DNA of 64,000 bases from Dinoroseobacter sp. GTDB lineage: Bacteria; Pseudomonadota; Alphaproteobacteria; Rhodobacterales; Rhodobacteraceae. Positions 36,145 through 46,061 of the stretch are shown here, one piece after another. The stretch is from positions 124,001 through 188,000 of the forward strand of contig JAEPNN010000003.1 of the NCBI GenBank assembly GCA_017643385.1. The letters run 5' to 3'. The notes beneath the pieces are model-generated. The model was not told where the DNA came from, ran no database searches, and worked only from the letters and a program-made list of their open reading frames with translations. Every line of letters begins with the position of its first letter. Within the stretch, counting starts at the first letter, position 1. The translations under genes were made by a program, and so were the position numbers.

Positions 36145-36897
36145 TTAGAAATAGACGTCAGCTGCAGGAATAGCGCGCGGACCTTTGGAGGTCTCTAAGA
36201 CAAGATTGCCTACGGCGTCCACATCTCTAAAGACGCCATGCTCTTCGATCTGGCCAATTCGGGCTCGTATCGGCTGACCCAATTTCGCTGCGCGCGCAAG
36301 CCAAGCGGTGCGGATCGGCGCGAAGCCGTAGGTTGTCAAACTGTGCTCGTGATGGGCGAACCTCGTTGCCAATGGCGTCAACAACTCTTCCGGTGTAACC
36401 CGAACTCCGGTCTCACCCAGCAAACTGACGGGAACCAGCGCATCTGGTTCGACCTGATCGGTCTCTGGTGCGGCGACCAGGTTAACCCCAATTCCAATGG
36501 TCAGTTGCGACGCACTGCTTTCGAGCAGAATACCTGCAAGCTTACCACCATTCAGAAGGACGTCATTGGGCCATTTCAGGGATAGCGCGCCGGGGCGTCC
36601 AGTGAACCCGTCAAGCGCCTCTGCAAGCGCCAGTGACGCCACAAATGATCGAAGCACCCAATGCTCCAACGCACCCACGGGTCGCATCACCAGTGACGCG
36701 GCGAAATTGCCAGCCGGGTTCACCCATGCCCGCCCTCGGCGCCCACGCGCGGCCGTTTGTTCGAGCGCCAGGATCCATGTCGGACGTGTCAGACCCGGCC
36801 CGAGCCGATCTGCTTCAGCATTTGTGCTGTCGAGGGAGGCGTAGACCTTGCGATCAACGCCGTCCGGCCAATCGCCTGCGTCCTTAGCGAAGGACAA
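36145..36897 (-). CDS. birA: Biotin--[acetyl-CoA-carboxylase] ligase
   Basis: BirA attaches biotin to carboxylases such as the biotin-containing methylcrotonyl-CoA carboxylase encoded at 60.7 kb. The protein lacks the N-terminal DNA-binding domain of E. coli BirA, as in most alphaproteobacteria. Visible are [28 protein letters not shown] with the GRGRRG-type biotin loop, [18 protein letters not shown], and IGIGVNL. No ATG suits; I take TTG at 36897, giving 250 aa and a 14-bp overlap with nuoN. The frame is open to an ATG at 36954 deep in nuoN. Confidence 0.88.
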   Translation of the reverse strand: MSFAKDAGDWPDGVDRKVYASLDSTNAEADRLGPGLTRPTWILALEQTAARGRRGRAWVNPAGNFAASLVMRPVGALEHWVLRSFVASLALAEALDGFTGRPGALSLKWPNDVLLNGGKLAGILLESSASQLTIGIGVNLVAAPETDQVEPDALVPVSLLGETGVRVTPEELLTPLATRFAHHEHSLTTYGFAPIRTAWLARAAKLGQPIRARIGQIEEHGVFRDVDAVGNLVLETSKGPRAIPAADVYF

Positions 36898-38332
36898 GCG
36901 TTTCCGCCGCCGCGAGGGCTGCGCCCTCGATCCCGAACAGGTTTGCAATTCCAACGACGAGGATCACGGCGCTGGCCATAAGCAGACCCCATTGAACTGG
37001 TCCCATCTGTGTTTCAGCAGCATCTTCAGCATTGCCGAAATACATGAAGTACACGATGCGAATGTAATAGAATGCACCGATCACGGACGCGATCACGCCA
37101 GCAACTGCAAGCCAGCCCAGACCCGCATCCACAGCGGCGTTCAACACATAGAATTTGCCGAAGAAACCAACGAGCGGCGGCACACCCGCAAGCGAGAAGA
37201 AGATTACCAGCAGCGCAAGCGCCTTGGTGGGATCACGACGTGACAACATGGAAAGCCCACGAATATCGCTGACCGCTTCCCCGTCCCGCTCCATTGTCAC
37301 GATGAAGGCAAATGCGCCGATATTCATGGTGACGTAGATGGACATGTAAATCAGCATCGCCTGTACACCGAGGGCGGTTCCAGCAGCCAAACCCATCAGC
37401 GCAAAGCCCATATGGGCGATGGACGAATAAGCCATCAGGCGTTTGATATCGCTTTGTCCGATCGCTGCAATGGATCCCAGGAACATCGAGATTACGGCAA
37501 GCAGCGCTAGGATTTGCTGCCAGTCCCCAACGGCTCCGCCGAACGCATCATGCACAACGCGCGCAAACAGTCCCATTGCTGCCACTTTGGGTGCGGTTGC
37601 AAAGAATGCAGTCACCGGAGTCGGAGACCCTTCATACACGTCAGGCGTCCACATGTGGAACGGCGCAGCTGACACCTTGAACGCAAGGCCTGCGATCAGG
37701 AAGACAAGACCAATCAGCAAGCCAATCGGCATATGCCCATCAATCGCTGTGGCCGCTTCGATGATGCCTGCAAAGCCCGTGGTGCCTGCAAAACCATAGA
37801 CCAGCGAAGAACCGTACAGCAGCATACCGGAGGACAATGCGCCGAGCACAAAATACTTCAGGCCAGCTTCAGTCGACTTCGCGTCGTCGCGATGCAGCGA
37901 CGCGACAACATAAAGCGACAGGGATTGCAGCTCGAGGCCCATGTAAAGCGCCATCAGGTCGCCTGCGGAAACCATCATCATCATGCCGACAACGCTGAGC
38001 GCAATCAGGATCGGGTACTCGAACTTCAGGATACCCAGCTTGGCCATGTGGTCCCGGCTCATCAACAGGATCGCCGCAGCGCTCAACAGGATCACAACTT
38101 TTGCGAAACGCGCAAAACTGTCATCGACGAACATTCCGCCAAAGGCCACGTTGATGCCCGAGCCGGTCAATCCGATCCAGATCGCCAAGGCTGCGAACAC
38201 TGCCGCGGTCAGCCATGTCAGAAACGGCGCGCTTTCGTCTTTGGAGGTGTAGACCCCGAAAATCAGAGCAGCCATGGCAAAGATCGCCAATGCGATCTCG
38301 GGCAGAATAATTGCGATATCAGCCCCGATCAT
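36884..38332 (-). CDS. nuoN: NADH-quinone oxidoreductase subunit N
   Basis: NuoN is one of the three antiporter-like proton-pumping subunits of complex I (Mrp/ND2 type). The 482-aa form begins [26 protein letters not shown], with fourteen or so hydrophobic helices and the key Lys-bearing segments ([19 protein letters not shown], and the Glu/Lys channel residues within membrane). ATG 38332 lies one base after the nuoM stop. A longer frame adds seven residues. It is the last nuo gene; birA overlaps its end. Confidence 0.95.
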   Translation of the reverse strand: MIGADIAIILPEIALAIFAMAALIFGVYTSKDESAPFLTWLTAAVFAALAIWIGLTGSGINVAFGGMFVDDSFARFAKVVILLSAAAILLMSRDHMAKLGILKFEYPILIALSVVGMMMMVSAGDLMALYMGLELQSLSLYVVASLHRDDAKSTEAGLKYFVLGALSSGMLLYGSSLVYGFAGTTGFAGIIEAATAIDGHMPIGLLIGLVFLIAGLAFKVSAAPFHMWTPDVYEGSPTPVTAFFATAPKVAAMGLFARVVHDAFGGAVGDWQQILALLAVISMFLGSIAAIGQSDIKRLMAYSSIAHMGFALMGLAAGTALGVQAMLIYMSIYVTMNIGAFAFIVTMERDGEAVSDIRGLSMLSRRDPTKALALLVIFFSLAGVPPLVGFFGKFYVLNAAVDAGLGWLAVAGVIASVIGAFYYIRIVYFMYFGNAEDAAETQMGPVQWGLLMASAVILVVGIANLFGIEGAALAAAETLVLR

Positions 38333-38333
38333 A

Positions 38334-39881
38334 TCAGCGGCCCCCTTCTGCAAGCTGGGTCAACGGCTCGAACTCAGCCACGGCAAGTTGGTATCCGACG
38401 ACAAGGTTCTCAACGCTCGGCCCGATCACATCAAGCACGGGCGCGGGATAGACGCCGAGGAAAATGGTAAAGAAGATCAGCGGTGCAAAGATCGCCTTTT
38501 CGCGGGTGGTCATGTCGGTGATCGACTTCAGGCTTTCCTTGATCAGATCACCCATCACCACACGGCGGTAGAGCCAAAGCGCATAGGCCGCCGACAGGAT
38601 GACACCGGTTGTCGCGACGACTGCCACCCAGGTGTTGACCTGGAAAACGCCCATAAGCGTCAGGAATTCACCGATAAAGCCCGATGTGCCGGGAAGGCCG
38701 ACATTTGCCATCGTAAACAGCATGAAGATCGTCGCATAAGCTGGCATCCGGTTCACCAGACCACCATAGGCATCGATCTCGCGCGTGTGCATCCGGTCAT
38801 AAATGACCCCGACGCACAGGAAAAGCGCACCGGAAATAAAGCCGTGGCTGAGCATCTGGAAAATCGCGCCATCCACACCCTGCTGGTTTGCCGCGAAAAT
38901 TCCCATCGTCACGTACCCCATATGAGCCACAGACGAATAAGCGATCAGTTTTTTCATGTCCGACTGCGCCAAAGCAACGAGCGACGTGTAAACGATCGCG
39001 ATCGCGGAGAGCCACAAAACAAACGGTCCCGCCAGATCACTGGCCACCGGGAACATCGGCAGGCTGAAGCGCAGGAAGCCATAACCGCCCATCTTCAGCA
39101 GGATCGCCGCCAGAACGACCGAGCCTGCGGTTGGCGCCTGAACGTGCGCATCGGGCAACCAAGTGTGCACCGGCCACATTGGCATCTTCACAGCGAAGGA
39201 CGCGAAGAAGGCGATCCATAGGAGCATCTGCAAGCCGCCCACGATGTGAATGCCTGCGATCGAGATGGTTTCGGTGCCGAACTGGTGGGTCAAAAGGAAC
39301 GGAATATCGGTTGTGCCCGCATCCACATACATCGCGATCATCGCAACCAGCATCAGGACCGAGCCAAGGAACGTATACAGGAAGAACTTGAACGCCGCGT
39401 AGATCCGGTCCTTGCCGCCCCAGATGCCGATGATCAGGAACATCGGGATCAGGCCGGCCTCGAAGAACACGTAGAACAACACCAGATCGAGCGCGCAGAA
39501 CACGCCCAGCATCAGCGTCTCAAGGATCAGAAGCGCAACCATGTACTCTTTGACGCGGGCTGTAACCTCCCAACAGGCCGCAATCACAAGGGGCATCAGG
39601 AACGTGGTCAGCATCACGAACAGGATCGAAATCCCGTCAACGCCCATCTTGTAGGTCAGGCCCAGAAGCCACGGATGTTCTTCGACGAACTGGAAGCCAG
39701 GGTCTGCGCTGTCAAATCCGGTCAGCACGAAGAGCGACAGCACGAAGGTCGCGCTGGTGGCGATCAAAGCCAGCCATTTGGCGTTCTTCTGCGCCGCCTC
39801 ATCATCACCGCGCAGAAACAGTGCCAGAATGATCGCGGCCACCAGCGGCAGGAAGGTGATGATGGAAAGCAGGTTGTCCAT
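38334..39881 (-). CDS. nuoM: NADH-quinone oxidoreductase subunit M
   Basis: NuoM is an antiporter-like proton-pumping subunit of complex I (ND4). The 515-aa protein has the family's [17 protein letters not shown] near the N-terminus, the [22 protein letters not shown] block with a discontinuous helix, and [17 protein letters not shown], all highly conserved. It overlaps nuoL by one base (TAATG) and precedes nuoN directly. Full length, all key features seen. Confidence 0.97.
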   Translation of the reverse strand: MDNLLSIITFLPLVAAIILALFLRGDDEAAQKNAKWLALIATSATFVLSLFVLTGFDSADPGFQFVEEHPWLLGLTYKMGVDGISILFVMLTTFLMPLVIAACWEVTARVKEYMVALLILETLMLGVFCALDLVLFYVFFEAGLIPMFLIIGIWGGKDRIYAAFKFFLYTFLGSVLMLVAMIAMYVDAGTTDIPFLLTHQFGTETISIAGIHIVGGLQMLLWIAFFASFAVKMPMWPVHTWLPDAHVQAPTAGSVVLAAILLKMGGYGFLRFSLPMFPVASDLAGPFVLWLSAIAIVYTSLVALAQSDMKKLIAYSSVAHMGYVTMGIFAANQQGVDGAIFQMLSHGFISGALFLCVGVIYDRMHTREIDAYGGLVNRMPAYATIFMLFTMANVGLPGTSGFIGEFLTLMGVFQVNTWVAVVATTGVILSAAYALWLYRRVVMGDLIKESLKSITDMTTREKAIFAPLIFFTIFLGVYPAPVLDVIGPSVENLVVGYQLAVAEFEPLTQLAEGGR

Positions 39882-42025
39882 TACTGTGCTCCCCCCTGGC
39901 TAATCATGACCCAAGTGATCAGCAGCGTGATCCCCAGCACCATCGCAAAGGCATAGTGGAACAGGTAACCGGACTGCGCCCGACCCGCGAGGCGGGTAAA
40001 GAAAGGGATGATGCCCATCGCAAGCCCGTTGATACCGCCATCGATAACGTTCCCATCTCCACGCTTCCACAGGAAGCCACCCAGCCATTTGGCCGGCGTC
40101 ACGAAGAGGAAGTCGTAGATCTCGTCAAAGTACCACTTGTTGAGAAGGAAGTTGTAGAGCGGCCATAGATTGCGCGCGAAGGCGCCGGGCAGGCTGGGCA
40201 CGCGGATGTAGAACAACCATGCGGTCGCAAAACCAAGGACCATCGCAATGAAAGGCGAGGTTTTCACCCAGTAAGGAACCTTGTGCGCGTCTTCCATCAC
40301 CGTGTTGTCCGGTGCAATATAGATCGCGCCCTCACCCGGTGCACCGGTCAGAACATAATGGTGCCCACCGTATTTCTTCTCCTCGCCGTGATCATCTTCG
40401 GCTTTCGCCTCGCCATGATCATCATCTTCTGCGTGACCCTCGTCGCTTTGCGCGCCAGCCTCAGCATAAGGAATACCGTACCATTTCGCGACCTGATCGG
40501 TGTGCCCGAAGAAGGATGAGAACCAGATCATGCCTGCGAAAATCGATCCAAGCGCCAGAATACCCAGCGGGATCAGCATGACGGTTGGGGATTCGTGCGC
40601 ATGCTGGTGGGTATGCTTATCGCCACGCGGTGTGCCGTAGAAGGTCAGGAAAATCAGGCGCCAGCTGTAGAAGCTGGTGAACAGTGCGGCGACCACCAGC
40701 AGCCAGAAGGCATACTGACTGATCTCACCCGGCGCTGCAAAGGCGCTTTCGATGATCGCATCCTTCGACAGGAAGCCTGCAAAGCCGATTGGCAGCTCAC
40801 CCAGGCTGAAGAGCGCCGTTGGAATACCAACACCCGTGATTGCCAAGGTGCCGATCATCATGGCCCAGAAGGTATAGGGCAGCTTGTGGCGCAGCCCGCC
40901 ATAATTCCGCATGTCCTGTTCGTGGTGCATCCCATGGATGACGGACCCCGCCCCAAGGAAGAGCATCGCCTTGAAAAAGGCATGGGTGAACAGGTGGAAC
41001 ATCGCGACGGAATAGACACCGACGCCCGCAGCCACGAACATGTAGCCCAGCTGCGAGCAGGTCGAATAGGCGATCACGCGCTTGATATCGTTTTGAACGA
41101 GGCCAACCGTTGCCGCGAAGAATGCTGTGGTCGCGCCCAGGAACACAACGAACGTAGTGGCATTCGGGGCGAACTCCATGATGGGCGACATACGGCACAC
41201 AAGGAAGACGCCCGCCGTCACCATGGTCGCGGCGTGGATCAGCGCCGACACAGGCGTCGGGCCTTCCATCGCGTCCGGCAACCATGTGTGCAGGATCAGC
41301 TGTGCTGATTTTCCCATCGCCCCGATGAAGAGCAGGACGGCAATAACTTCGGTCGCAGTCCAGGTGGACCAGAGGAACTCGAGCTCCATCTCGGCCAGCA
41401 TTGGCGCGGCTGCAAAAATATCGTCGAACCTGACCGAGTCGACAGTCAGATAGATCGCGAAGATTGCCAGAAGGAAGCCAAAATCGCCCACACGGTTCAC
41501 CACAAAAGCCTTGATGGCTGCAGCGTTTGCCGACGGTTTGCGGTAATAGAACCCGATCAAGAGGTAAGACGCGACGCCCACCCCTTCCCAGCCGAAGAAA
41601 AGCTGGACGAGGTTATCCGCCGTCACCAGCATCAACATCGCAAAGGTAAAGAAGGACAGATACGCAAAGAAACGGGGACGGTAGCTGTCCTCGCCTTCGC
41701 GGAAATTATCATCATGGGCCATGTAGCCAAAGGAATAGAGGTGTACGAGCGCCGAAACGGTGGTGATCACAACGAGCATGATGGCCGTCAACCGATCCAG
41801 CAGGATTGCCCAATCCGTGCTGAGTGTCCCGCTTTCAATCCAGCGCAGCACCTCAATCTGGCGCATCTCGCCATCAAAGCCCAAAAAGATCGACCAGGAC
41901 AGAAGCGCCGAGAGGAACAGCAAGCCCGTCGCCACCCACATCGCGGCTTTGTCTCCGATTATTTTCCAGGCGAAGCCTGCGATCAGCGCGCCAACCAGCG
42001 GCGCGAAAAGGAGGATGGTTTCCAT
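39881..42025 (-). CDS. nuoL: NADH-quinone oxidoreductase subunit L
   Basis: NuoL is the distal proton-pumping subunit of complex I, with a long lateral helix. The 714-aa protein is longer than most NuoL (about 610-660), partly due to a hydrophilic insertion at about residues 523-554 rich in Asp, Glu and His ([21 protein letters not shown]). The core motifs [24 protein letters not shown] and [17 protein letters not shown] are present. It lies 5 bp after nuoK and overlaps nuoM by one base. The insertion sits on a solvent-exposed loop in homologues, by inference. Confidence 0.97.
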   Translation of the reverse strand: METILLFAPLVGALIAGFAWKIIGDKAAMWVATGLLFLSALLSWSIFLGFDGEMRQIEVLRWIESGTLSTDWAILLDRLTAIMLVVITTVSALVHLYSFGYMAHDDNFREGEDSYRPRFFAYLSFFTFAMLMLVTADNLVQLFFGWEGVGVASYLLIGFYYRKPSANAAAIKAFVVNRVGDFGFLLAIFAIYLTVDSVRFDDIFAAAPMLAEMELEFLWSTWTATEVIAVLLFIGAMGKSAQLILHTWLPDAMEGPTPVSALIHAATMVTAGVFLVCRMSPIMEFAPNATTFVVFLGATTAFFAATVGLVQNDIKRVIAYSTCSQLGYMFVAAGVGVYSVAMFHLFTHAFFKAMLFLGAGSVIHGMHHEQDMRNYGGLRHKLPYTFWAMMIGTLAITGVGIPTALFSLGELPIGFAGFLSKDAIIESAFAAPGEISQYAFWLLVVAALFTSFYSWRLIFLTFYGTPRGDKHTHQHAHESPTVMLIPLGILALGSIFAGMIWFSSFFGHTDQVAKWYGIPYAEAGAQSDEGHAEDDDHGEAKAEDDHGEEKKYGGHHYVLTGAPGEGAIYIAPDNTVMEDAHKVPYWVKTSPFIAMVLGFATAWLFYIRVPSLPGAFARNLWPLYNFLLNKWYFDEIYDFLFVTPAKWLGGFLWKRGDGNVIDGGINGLAMGIIPFFTRLAGRAQSGYLFHYAFAMVLGITLLITWVMISQGGAQ

Positions 42026-42030
42026 GCCCC

Positions 42031-42336
42031 TCAGCCTTTCATATTCGAGACGTCTTCCACGGCAATCGTGCCACGTGTGCGGAAGAAGCAGACGAGAATA
42101 GCCAGACCGATCGCAGCTTCAGCAGCAGCAACAGTCAGCACAAACAGAGTAAAGATTTGCCCGGTCAGGTCTCCGAGGAAACTGGAGAACGCGACAAGGT
42201 TGATATTCACCGCCAACAGCATCAATTCGATCGACATCAAAATGACGATCACATTCTTCCGGTTCAGGAAGATGCCGAAAATGCCGATCACGAAAAGCGC
42301 CCCGGCAACGGTGAGATAGTGTTCAAGTCCGATCAT
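42031..42336 (-). CDS. nuoK: NADH-quinone oxidoreductase subunit K
   Basis: NuoK (ND4L), a three-helix membrane subunit of complex I with conserved Glu residues in the proton path. The 101-aa protein begins [44 protein letters not shown]; two membrane Glu residues (SIELM and [10 protein letters not shown]) match the family. The ATG overlaps the stop of an upstream secreted protein by four bases. Confidence 0.97.
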   Translation of the reverse strand: MIGLEHYLTVAGALFVIGIFGIFLNRKNVIVILMSIELMLLAVNINLVAFSSFLGDLTGQIFTLFVLTVAAAEAAIGLAILVCFFRTRGTIAVEDVSNMKG

Positions 42337-42794
42337 AGCGTTTCCATCTCGAAGGCAGGTCGGTCGCCGCGCAGCTCTGGGTAGGCTGCCGCGCAGGCGC
42401 AGGGTTCGGTGGTCAAAGGTTCAAGTCTCGGGTCAAGACGCAGATCAGTCAGGCGATCCGCAATCTGCTCAAAGCCGCGCATCACCGGCGAGGCGAGCAT
42501 GGGCTCAATAACCGCCAGTGCGCGATCGGTTCGGTCAAAAGGTACGCCTGGCGCCATATTCTCAGAGCGCGTGACGGTCCGCAAAACGCGGCCTTCGCCA
42601 CAATCCGCCAGAAGAATAACGTCTTCCACGCCTTCTTGGCTCCACCAGTTGGCCCAGCCTACAACGCCACCGCCAAAATCACGATGACCGGCCTCGCCGC
42701 CATGGCTGATATGGGTCACGCGGGTGCAGTCGGCCAGCGTGAAGGCTTGCACCGGTGATGCAAACATCATGGATATGAGAGCCGCGCGCATCAT
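42333..42794 (-). CDS. Secreted hypothetical protein in the nuo operon (between nuoJ and nuoK)
   Basis: A 153-residue protein with a signal-peptide-like N-terminus ([17 protein letters not shown]) and a mature part with Cys residues in [15 protein letters not shown] and [11 protein letters not shown], which could form disulphides in the periplasm. The [16 protein letters not shown] segment looks like a beta-rich globular domain. It is one base after the 69-aa gene and overlaps nuoK by 4 bp, so it must be co-expressed with complex I. No family recognised. Confidence 0.75.
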   Translation of the reverse strand: MMRAALISMMFASPVQAFTLADCTRVTHISHGGEAGHRDFGGGVVGWANWWSQEGVEDVILLADCGEGRVLRTVTRSENMAPGVPFDRTDRALAVIEPMLASPVMRGFEQIADRLTDLRLDPRLEPLTTEPCACAAAYPELRGDRPAFEMETL

Positions 42795-42795
42795 C

Positions 42796-43005
42796 TTAGT
42801 TCAGACAGGCCTCTTTGAGGATCAGGATGCTGGCGTATTGACGGCAATCCCATGCCGAAGAGGTTGCCCAATGCGTAGGCCCTTGGAAACCGTCGGGATG
42901 ACCTGGCAACAGGGATCGGCCCTGCGCCGCGAAAGCCAACATTGTCAGGACAATGAGGCCCACTAAGGCCAAGCGCGCAGCTTGTATGATGCGTGTCGCG
43001 TTCAT
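42796..43005 (-). CDS. Small membrane-anchored protein (69 aa) in the nuo operon
   Basis: A 69-residue protein with an N-terminal hydrophobic segment (ALVGLIVLTMLAFAA) and a mature region ending in WDCRQYASILILKEACLN, with two Cys. It follows nuoJ by 60 bp and ends one base before the next gene. It may be secreted or membrane-anchored. No family is recognised; the Cys pair resembles small periplasmic disulphide-bonded proteins. Confidence 0.65.
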   Translation of the reverse strand: MNATRIIQAARLALVGLIVLTMLAFAAQGRSLLPGHPDGFQGPTHWATSSAWDCRQYASILILKEACLN

Positions 43006-43065
43006 TCGTCTCGTCGTTCCCTCAGGCCAACCGGCCCGTTCTAGTCCCGCGCCTGTGCGCCTGCG

Positions 43066-43680
43066 TTAAAGCCCCTGTCCCGGCTTCACGTCCTTCAATT
43101 CCATTGCAGTTGCCGGATCACGATACATCTGCGCCAACACATCCTGCCGTTTCACGTAAGTCCGGTGGCGCAGCGTCAGAACGATGGCGCCGACCATCGC
43201 AACCAGCAGGATCAACCCTGCAGCCTGGAAGAGCAGGATGTAATCATCGTAAATCAACTGACCGATGGCGGCGGTGTTGTGCACCTCAGCGGCGTCCGGT
43301 GTCGGAGCGCCCAGCCGTGTTTCAACGCCCTCAGAGAACTGCCATGTGCCAAAGATCATTGCGAACTGCATCAGAAGCACGACGCCAATCAGCCCTGCAA
43401 CCGGTACATATTTTGCCATTTCCGCTTTCAGCTCGGCAAAATCGACGTCCAGCATCATGACCACAAACAAGAACAGCACCGCAACCGCGCCAACATAGAC
43501 GATCACGAGCAGCATCGCGACGAACTCTGCCCCAAGCAGTACGAAGAGCCCTGCAGAAGATAGGAAGGCCAAAATCAGCCAGAGCACCGAGTGTACAGGG
43601 TTTCGGGCGACAACGACCAGAAATCCAGCAAGCACCACGGTGATACCAAATAGATAGAAGGTAAAATCTGCGATGCCCAT
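43066..43680 (-). CDS. nuoJ: NADH-quinone oxidoreductase subunit J
   Basis: NuoJ (ND6) is a five-helix membrane subunit of complex I, with a pi-bulge helix that couples quinone chemistry to pumping. The 204-aa protein begins [33 protein letters not shown] and includes the conserved [25 protein letters not shown] helix. It overlaps the CMD gene stop by one base (TGATG). The C-terminus (~30 residues) is polar. Confidence 0.96.
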   Translation of the reverse strand: MGIADFTFYLFGITVVLAGFLVVVARNPVHSVLWLILAFLSSAGLFVLLGAEFVAMLLVIVYVGAVAVLFLFVVMMLDVDFAELKAEMAKYVPVAGLIGVVLLMQFAMIFGTWQFSEGVETRLGAPTPDAAEVHNTAAIGQLIYDDYILLFQAAGLILLVAMVGAIVLTLRHRTYVKRQDVLAQMYRDPATAMELKDVKPGQGL

Positions 43681-44087
43681 CAGGCGTCTCCTTCACTGTC
43701 AGCGATGGCAGCACGCACCAGTTCCATGCCCTTCATCATCGCCGGAACCCCGGCAAAAACGGACATCTGGGCGACCACTTCGGCCAGTTCTTTTTCAGTT
43801 GCCCCCGCTTCGAGAGCGTGGCGCACGGTCAGTTTGATCTGCGGTTCAGCCTGCGCGCCCTGCATGACCAAGGCGGCCAGCGTGATAAACAGACGCGTTT
43901 TCGCATCCAAACCACCAACATTGAACGCATTCCCGAACATCATCTCCATCATGTCCTTCGACATGGTTGGAAACATCTTGTCGAGTCCACCCATCTGGAA
44001 GCTTTCCAGAGCAGGATTGAAGGCTTTCGCCATCTCCATCGACTGGGCCATCATGGCCTCGAACGGGTTTTGCGGCTTATCGGTCAT
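43680..44087 (-). CDS. Carboxymuconolactone decarboxylase (AhpD-like) family protein in the nuo operon
   Basis: A 135-residue member of the CMD/AhpD family. The region [51 protein letters not shown] matches the family's helical core, but the CxxC redox pair of AhpD is absent, replaced by AEPQ-type residues. An N-terminal Met-rich region ([25 protein letters not shown]) is unusual. It overlaps nuoI by 4 bp and nuoJ by one, so it is fully embedded in complex I expression. Likely a structural or accessory role. Confidence 0.85.
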   Translation of the reverse strand: MTDKPQNPFEAMMAQSMEMAKAFNPALESFQMGGLDKMFPTMSKDMMEMMFGNAFNVGGLDAKTRLFITLAALVMQGAQAEPQIKLTVRHALEAGATEKELAEVVAQMSVFAGVPAMMKGMELVRAAIADSEGDA

Positions 44088-44578
44088 CTGTAAGGCGCAT
44101 CAATCTCTAGGTTGCGCGCAATCTCAGCTTCCCAACGTTCACCATTCGCGAGCAGTTTGTCCTTGTCGTAGAAAAGCTCTTCACGCGTCTCTGTGGCAAA
44201 CTCGAAGTTTGGACCTTCGACAATCGCGTCGACCGGGCAAGCTTCCTGACAGAAACCGCAATAGATGCACTTGGTCATATCGATGTCATACCGCGTTGTG
44301 CGGCGCGAACCGTCATCGCGTGGTTCTGCATCGATGGTAATGGCCTGCGCGGGACAGATTGCTTCGCAAAGTTTGCAAGCGATGCACCGCTCTTCGCCGT
44401 TGGGATAGCGACGCAGCGCGTGTTCACCGCGGAAGCGTGGGCTCAGCGGTCCTTTTTCGTGCGGGTAGTTCACCGTCGCCTTAGGCGCGAAGAAATACTT
44501 CAGGCCCAGTTTGAAGCCCTGAAAGATGTCCGCCAGCAGGAAATACTTGGCAGCGCGAGTATAGTCGATCTGGGTCAT
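44084..44578 (-). CDS. nuoI: NADH-quinone oxidoreductase subunit I
   Basis: NuoI carries clusters N6a and N6b (two [4Fe-4S]) of complex I. The 164-aa protein has the two ferredoxin-type motifs, [12 protein letters not shown] and [12 protein letters not shown], with the intervening [16 protein letters not shown]. It lies 9 bp after nuoH and overlaps the CMD gene. All eight cysteines are present. Confidence 0.97.
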   Translation of the reverse strand: MTQIDYTRAAKYFLLADIFQGFKLGLKYFFAPKATVNYPHEKGPLSPRFRGEHALRRYPNGEERCIACKLCEAICPAQAITIDAEPRDDGSRRTTRYDIDMTKCIYCGFCQEACPVDAIVEGPNFEFATETREELFYDKDKLLANGERWEAEIARNLEIDAPYR

Positions 44579-44587
44579 ATCTCAGCC

Positions 44588-45619
44588 TTACATTGGCCAG
44601 CGGGCATAAAGACCGCCGAACAGCTCGAAATGCGCAAAGAACGCGACAAGGATGACCCACGCCAGCGACATGGGCAGGAACACCTTCCAGCCAATGCGCA
44701 TCAGTTGGTCATAGCGGTATCGGGGCACGATCGCCTTTACCATCGCGAAGATGAAGAAGAAGAACGCCATCTTGATGATCATCCAGAACGCGCCATCAGG
44801 AAGGCCCGGGATCGGGGACAACCAGCCACCAAAGAACAACAGGCTTATCAACGCGCACATCAGGAAGATGGCAATATATTCGCCGGCCATGAACAGCAGG
44901 AACGGCGTCGAAGAATATTCGACCTGGTAGCCCGCAACGAGTTCTGATTCCGCTTCCGGAAGATCGAAAGGCGGGCGGTTCGTTTCAGCAAGAGCTGAGA
45001 TGAAAAACAGGAACACCATCGGCAAATGCGGGAGCCAGTACCAGCCAAAGAAGCCGTACCCCGTGTCCTGGGCAGCAACGATCGCAGAGAAATTCAGCGA
45101 ACCTGTCGACAGGATTACACCAATAATGATCAGGCCGATCGAAACTTCGTAGGAAATCATTTGTGCCGCTGAGCGCAGTGATCCCAGGAACGGGTATTTC
45201 GAGTTTGAAGCCCAGCCGCCCATTATGACGCCGTATACTTCAAGCGATGAGATCGCAAAGACATACAGAACTGCGACATTGATATCGGCCAGAACCCAGC
45301 CGTCATTGAACGGAATGACAGCCCACGCGCCAACCGCGAGCACAAAGCTTGTCATCGGGGCCAGCAGGAAGACCGTCCGGTCTGAGCCTGCGGGGATTAC
45401 AATTTCTTTGACGACGTATTTCAGCGCGTCTGCAAGGGTTTGCAGCAGGCCGAAGACGCCCACAACATTGGGTCCGCGCCGCATCTGAACCGCAGCCCAG
45501 ATCTTGCGGTCGCCATAGACCAAAAACAGCAGCGAGACCATCACGAAACCCAGTACCGCAAGGCACTGCGCCACGATGATCAGGGCAATTCCGGGTCCTG
45601 TCGCTAGAAAATCAGCCAT
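44588..45619 (-). CDS. nuoH: NADH-quinone oxidoreductase subunit H
   Basis: NuoH (ND1) forms the quinone-binding cavity and joins the arms of complex I. The 343-aa protein has eight hydrophobic helices, with the conserved [39 protein letters not shown] and [28 protein letters not shown] blocks, all key quinone-site residues included. It follows the lipoprotein gene by 38 bp. Confidence 0.97.
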   Translation of the reverse strand: MADFLATGPGIALIIVAQCLAVLGFVMVSLLFLVYGDRKIWAAVQMRRGPNVVGVFGLLQTLADALKYVVKEIVIPAGSDRTVFLLAPMTSFVLAVGAWAVIPFNDGWVLADINVAVLYVFAISSLEVYGVIMGGWASNSKYPFLGSLRSAAQMISYEVSIGLIIIGVILSTGSLNFSAIVAAQDTGYGFFGWYWLPHLPMVFLFFISALAETNRPPFDLPEAESELVAGYQVEYSSTPFLLFMAGEYIAIFLMCALISLLFFGGWLSPIPGLPDGAFWMIIKMAFFFFIFAMVKAIVPRYRYDQLMRIGWKVFLPMSLAWVILVAFFAHFELFGGLYARWPM

Positions 45620-45657
45620 AGCGCGTTACTCTCGTCCTGTCTTTTCCTGCGGCCCCG

Positions 45658-46056
45658 TCAGACCGTGGGTATCCCGTTCTCTGCGCAATCCGCAACGACG
45701 ACTTCAGCGTCGAGGGTTTGCAACCCTTCAGGGAGCGCTGGCGAGATGGTGTAAACCGCATCTCCACGCCAAAGACCACCCTCTTTGTATACCGTTGTGC
45801 GCACATGTCGCGCAAAGCCGTAGCCCCGGATGAGCGCGTATTGCGCTGCGGCGCAGCGCGCGTAAAGCGCCAAGTCATCGCGAACCGGTTCTCCGCCCAT
45901 TTCCACGTGGAAATTGACGAGGTCATCGGCCAGCAATTGCGTCCCAACGCCTTCATAGGTGAACTCCCGATCGGCCTGCGGTCGCGTTGGTTGCTCTGCC
46001 ACTTCGCAGGCCCCCAGCATCCCAGCACTCAAGATGAGGAAAGGCCATTTCGGCAC
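45658..46056 (-). CDS. Putative lipoprotein in the nuo operon (between nuoG and nuoH)
   Basis: A 132-residue protein with a signal peptide and lipobox LGAC (MPKWPFLILSAGMLGAC), and a mature domain with VNFHVEMGGEPVRDDLALYARCAAAQYALIRGYGFARHVRTTVYKEGG and a late Cys (ADCAENGIPTV). Two Cys may pair. It is in the nuo transcript, 5 bp after nuoG. Overlapping frame 45612-46028 is a shadow. No family recognised. Confidence 0.75.
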   Translation of the reverse strand: MPKWPFLILSAGMLGACEVAEQPTRPQADREFTYEGVGTQLLADDLVNFHVEMGGEPVRDDLALYARCAAAQYALIRGYGFARHVRTTVYKEGGLWRGDAVYTISPALPEGLQTLDAEVVVADCAENGIPTV

Positions 46057-46061
46057 CTCGT

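Noticed and set aside
37733-39221. Plus-strand frames of 245 and 315 aa opposite nuoN and nuoM
   Set aside because: Shadows of conserved complex I subunits; His/Arg/Gln-rich composition typical of antisense frames.
45612-46028. 138-aa minus-strand frame overlapping the lipoprotein at 45658
   Set aside because: The other frame has signal peptide plus lipobox and fits between nuoG and nuoH; this one has neither.
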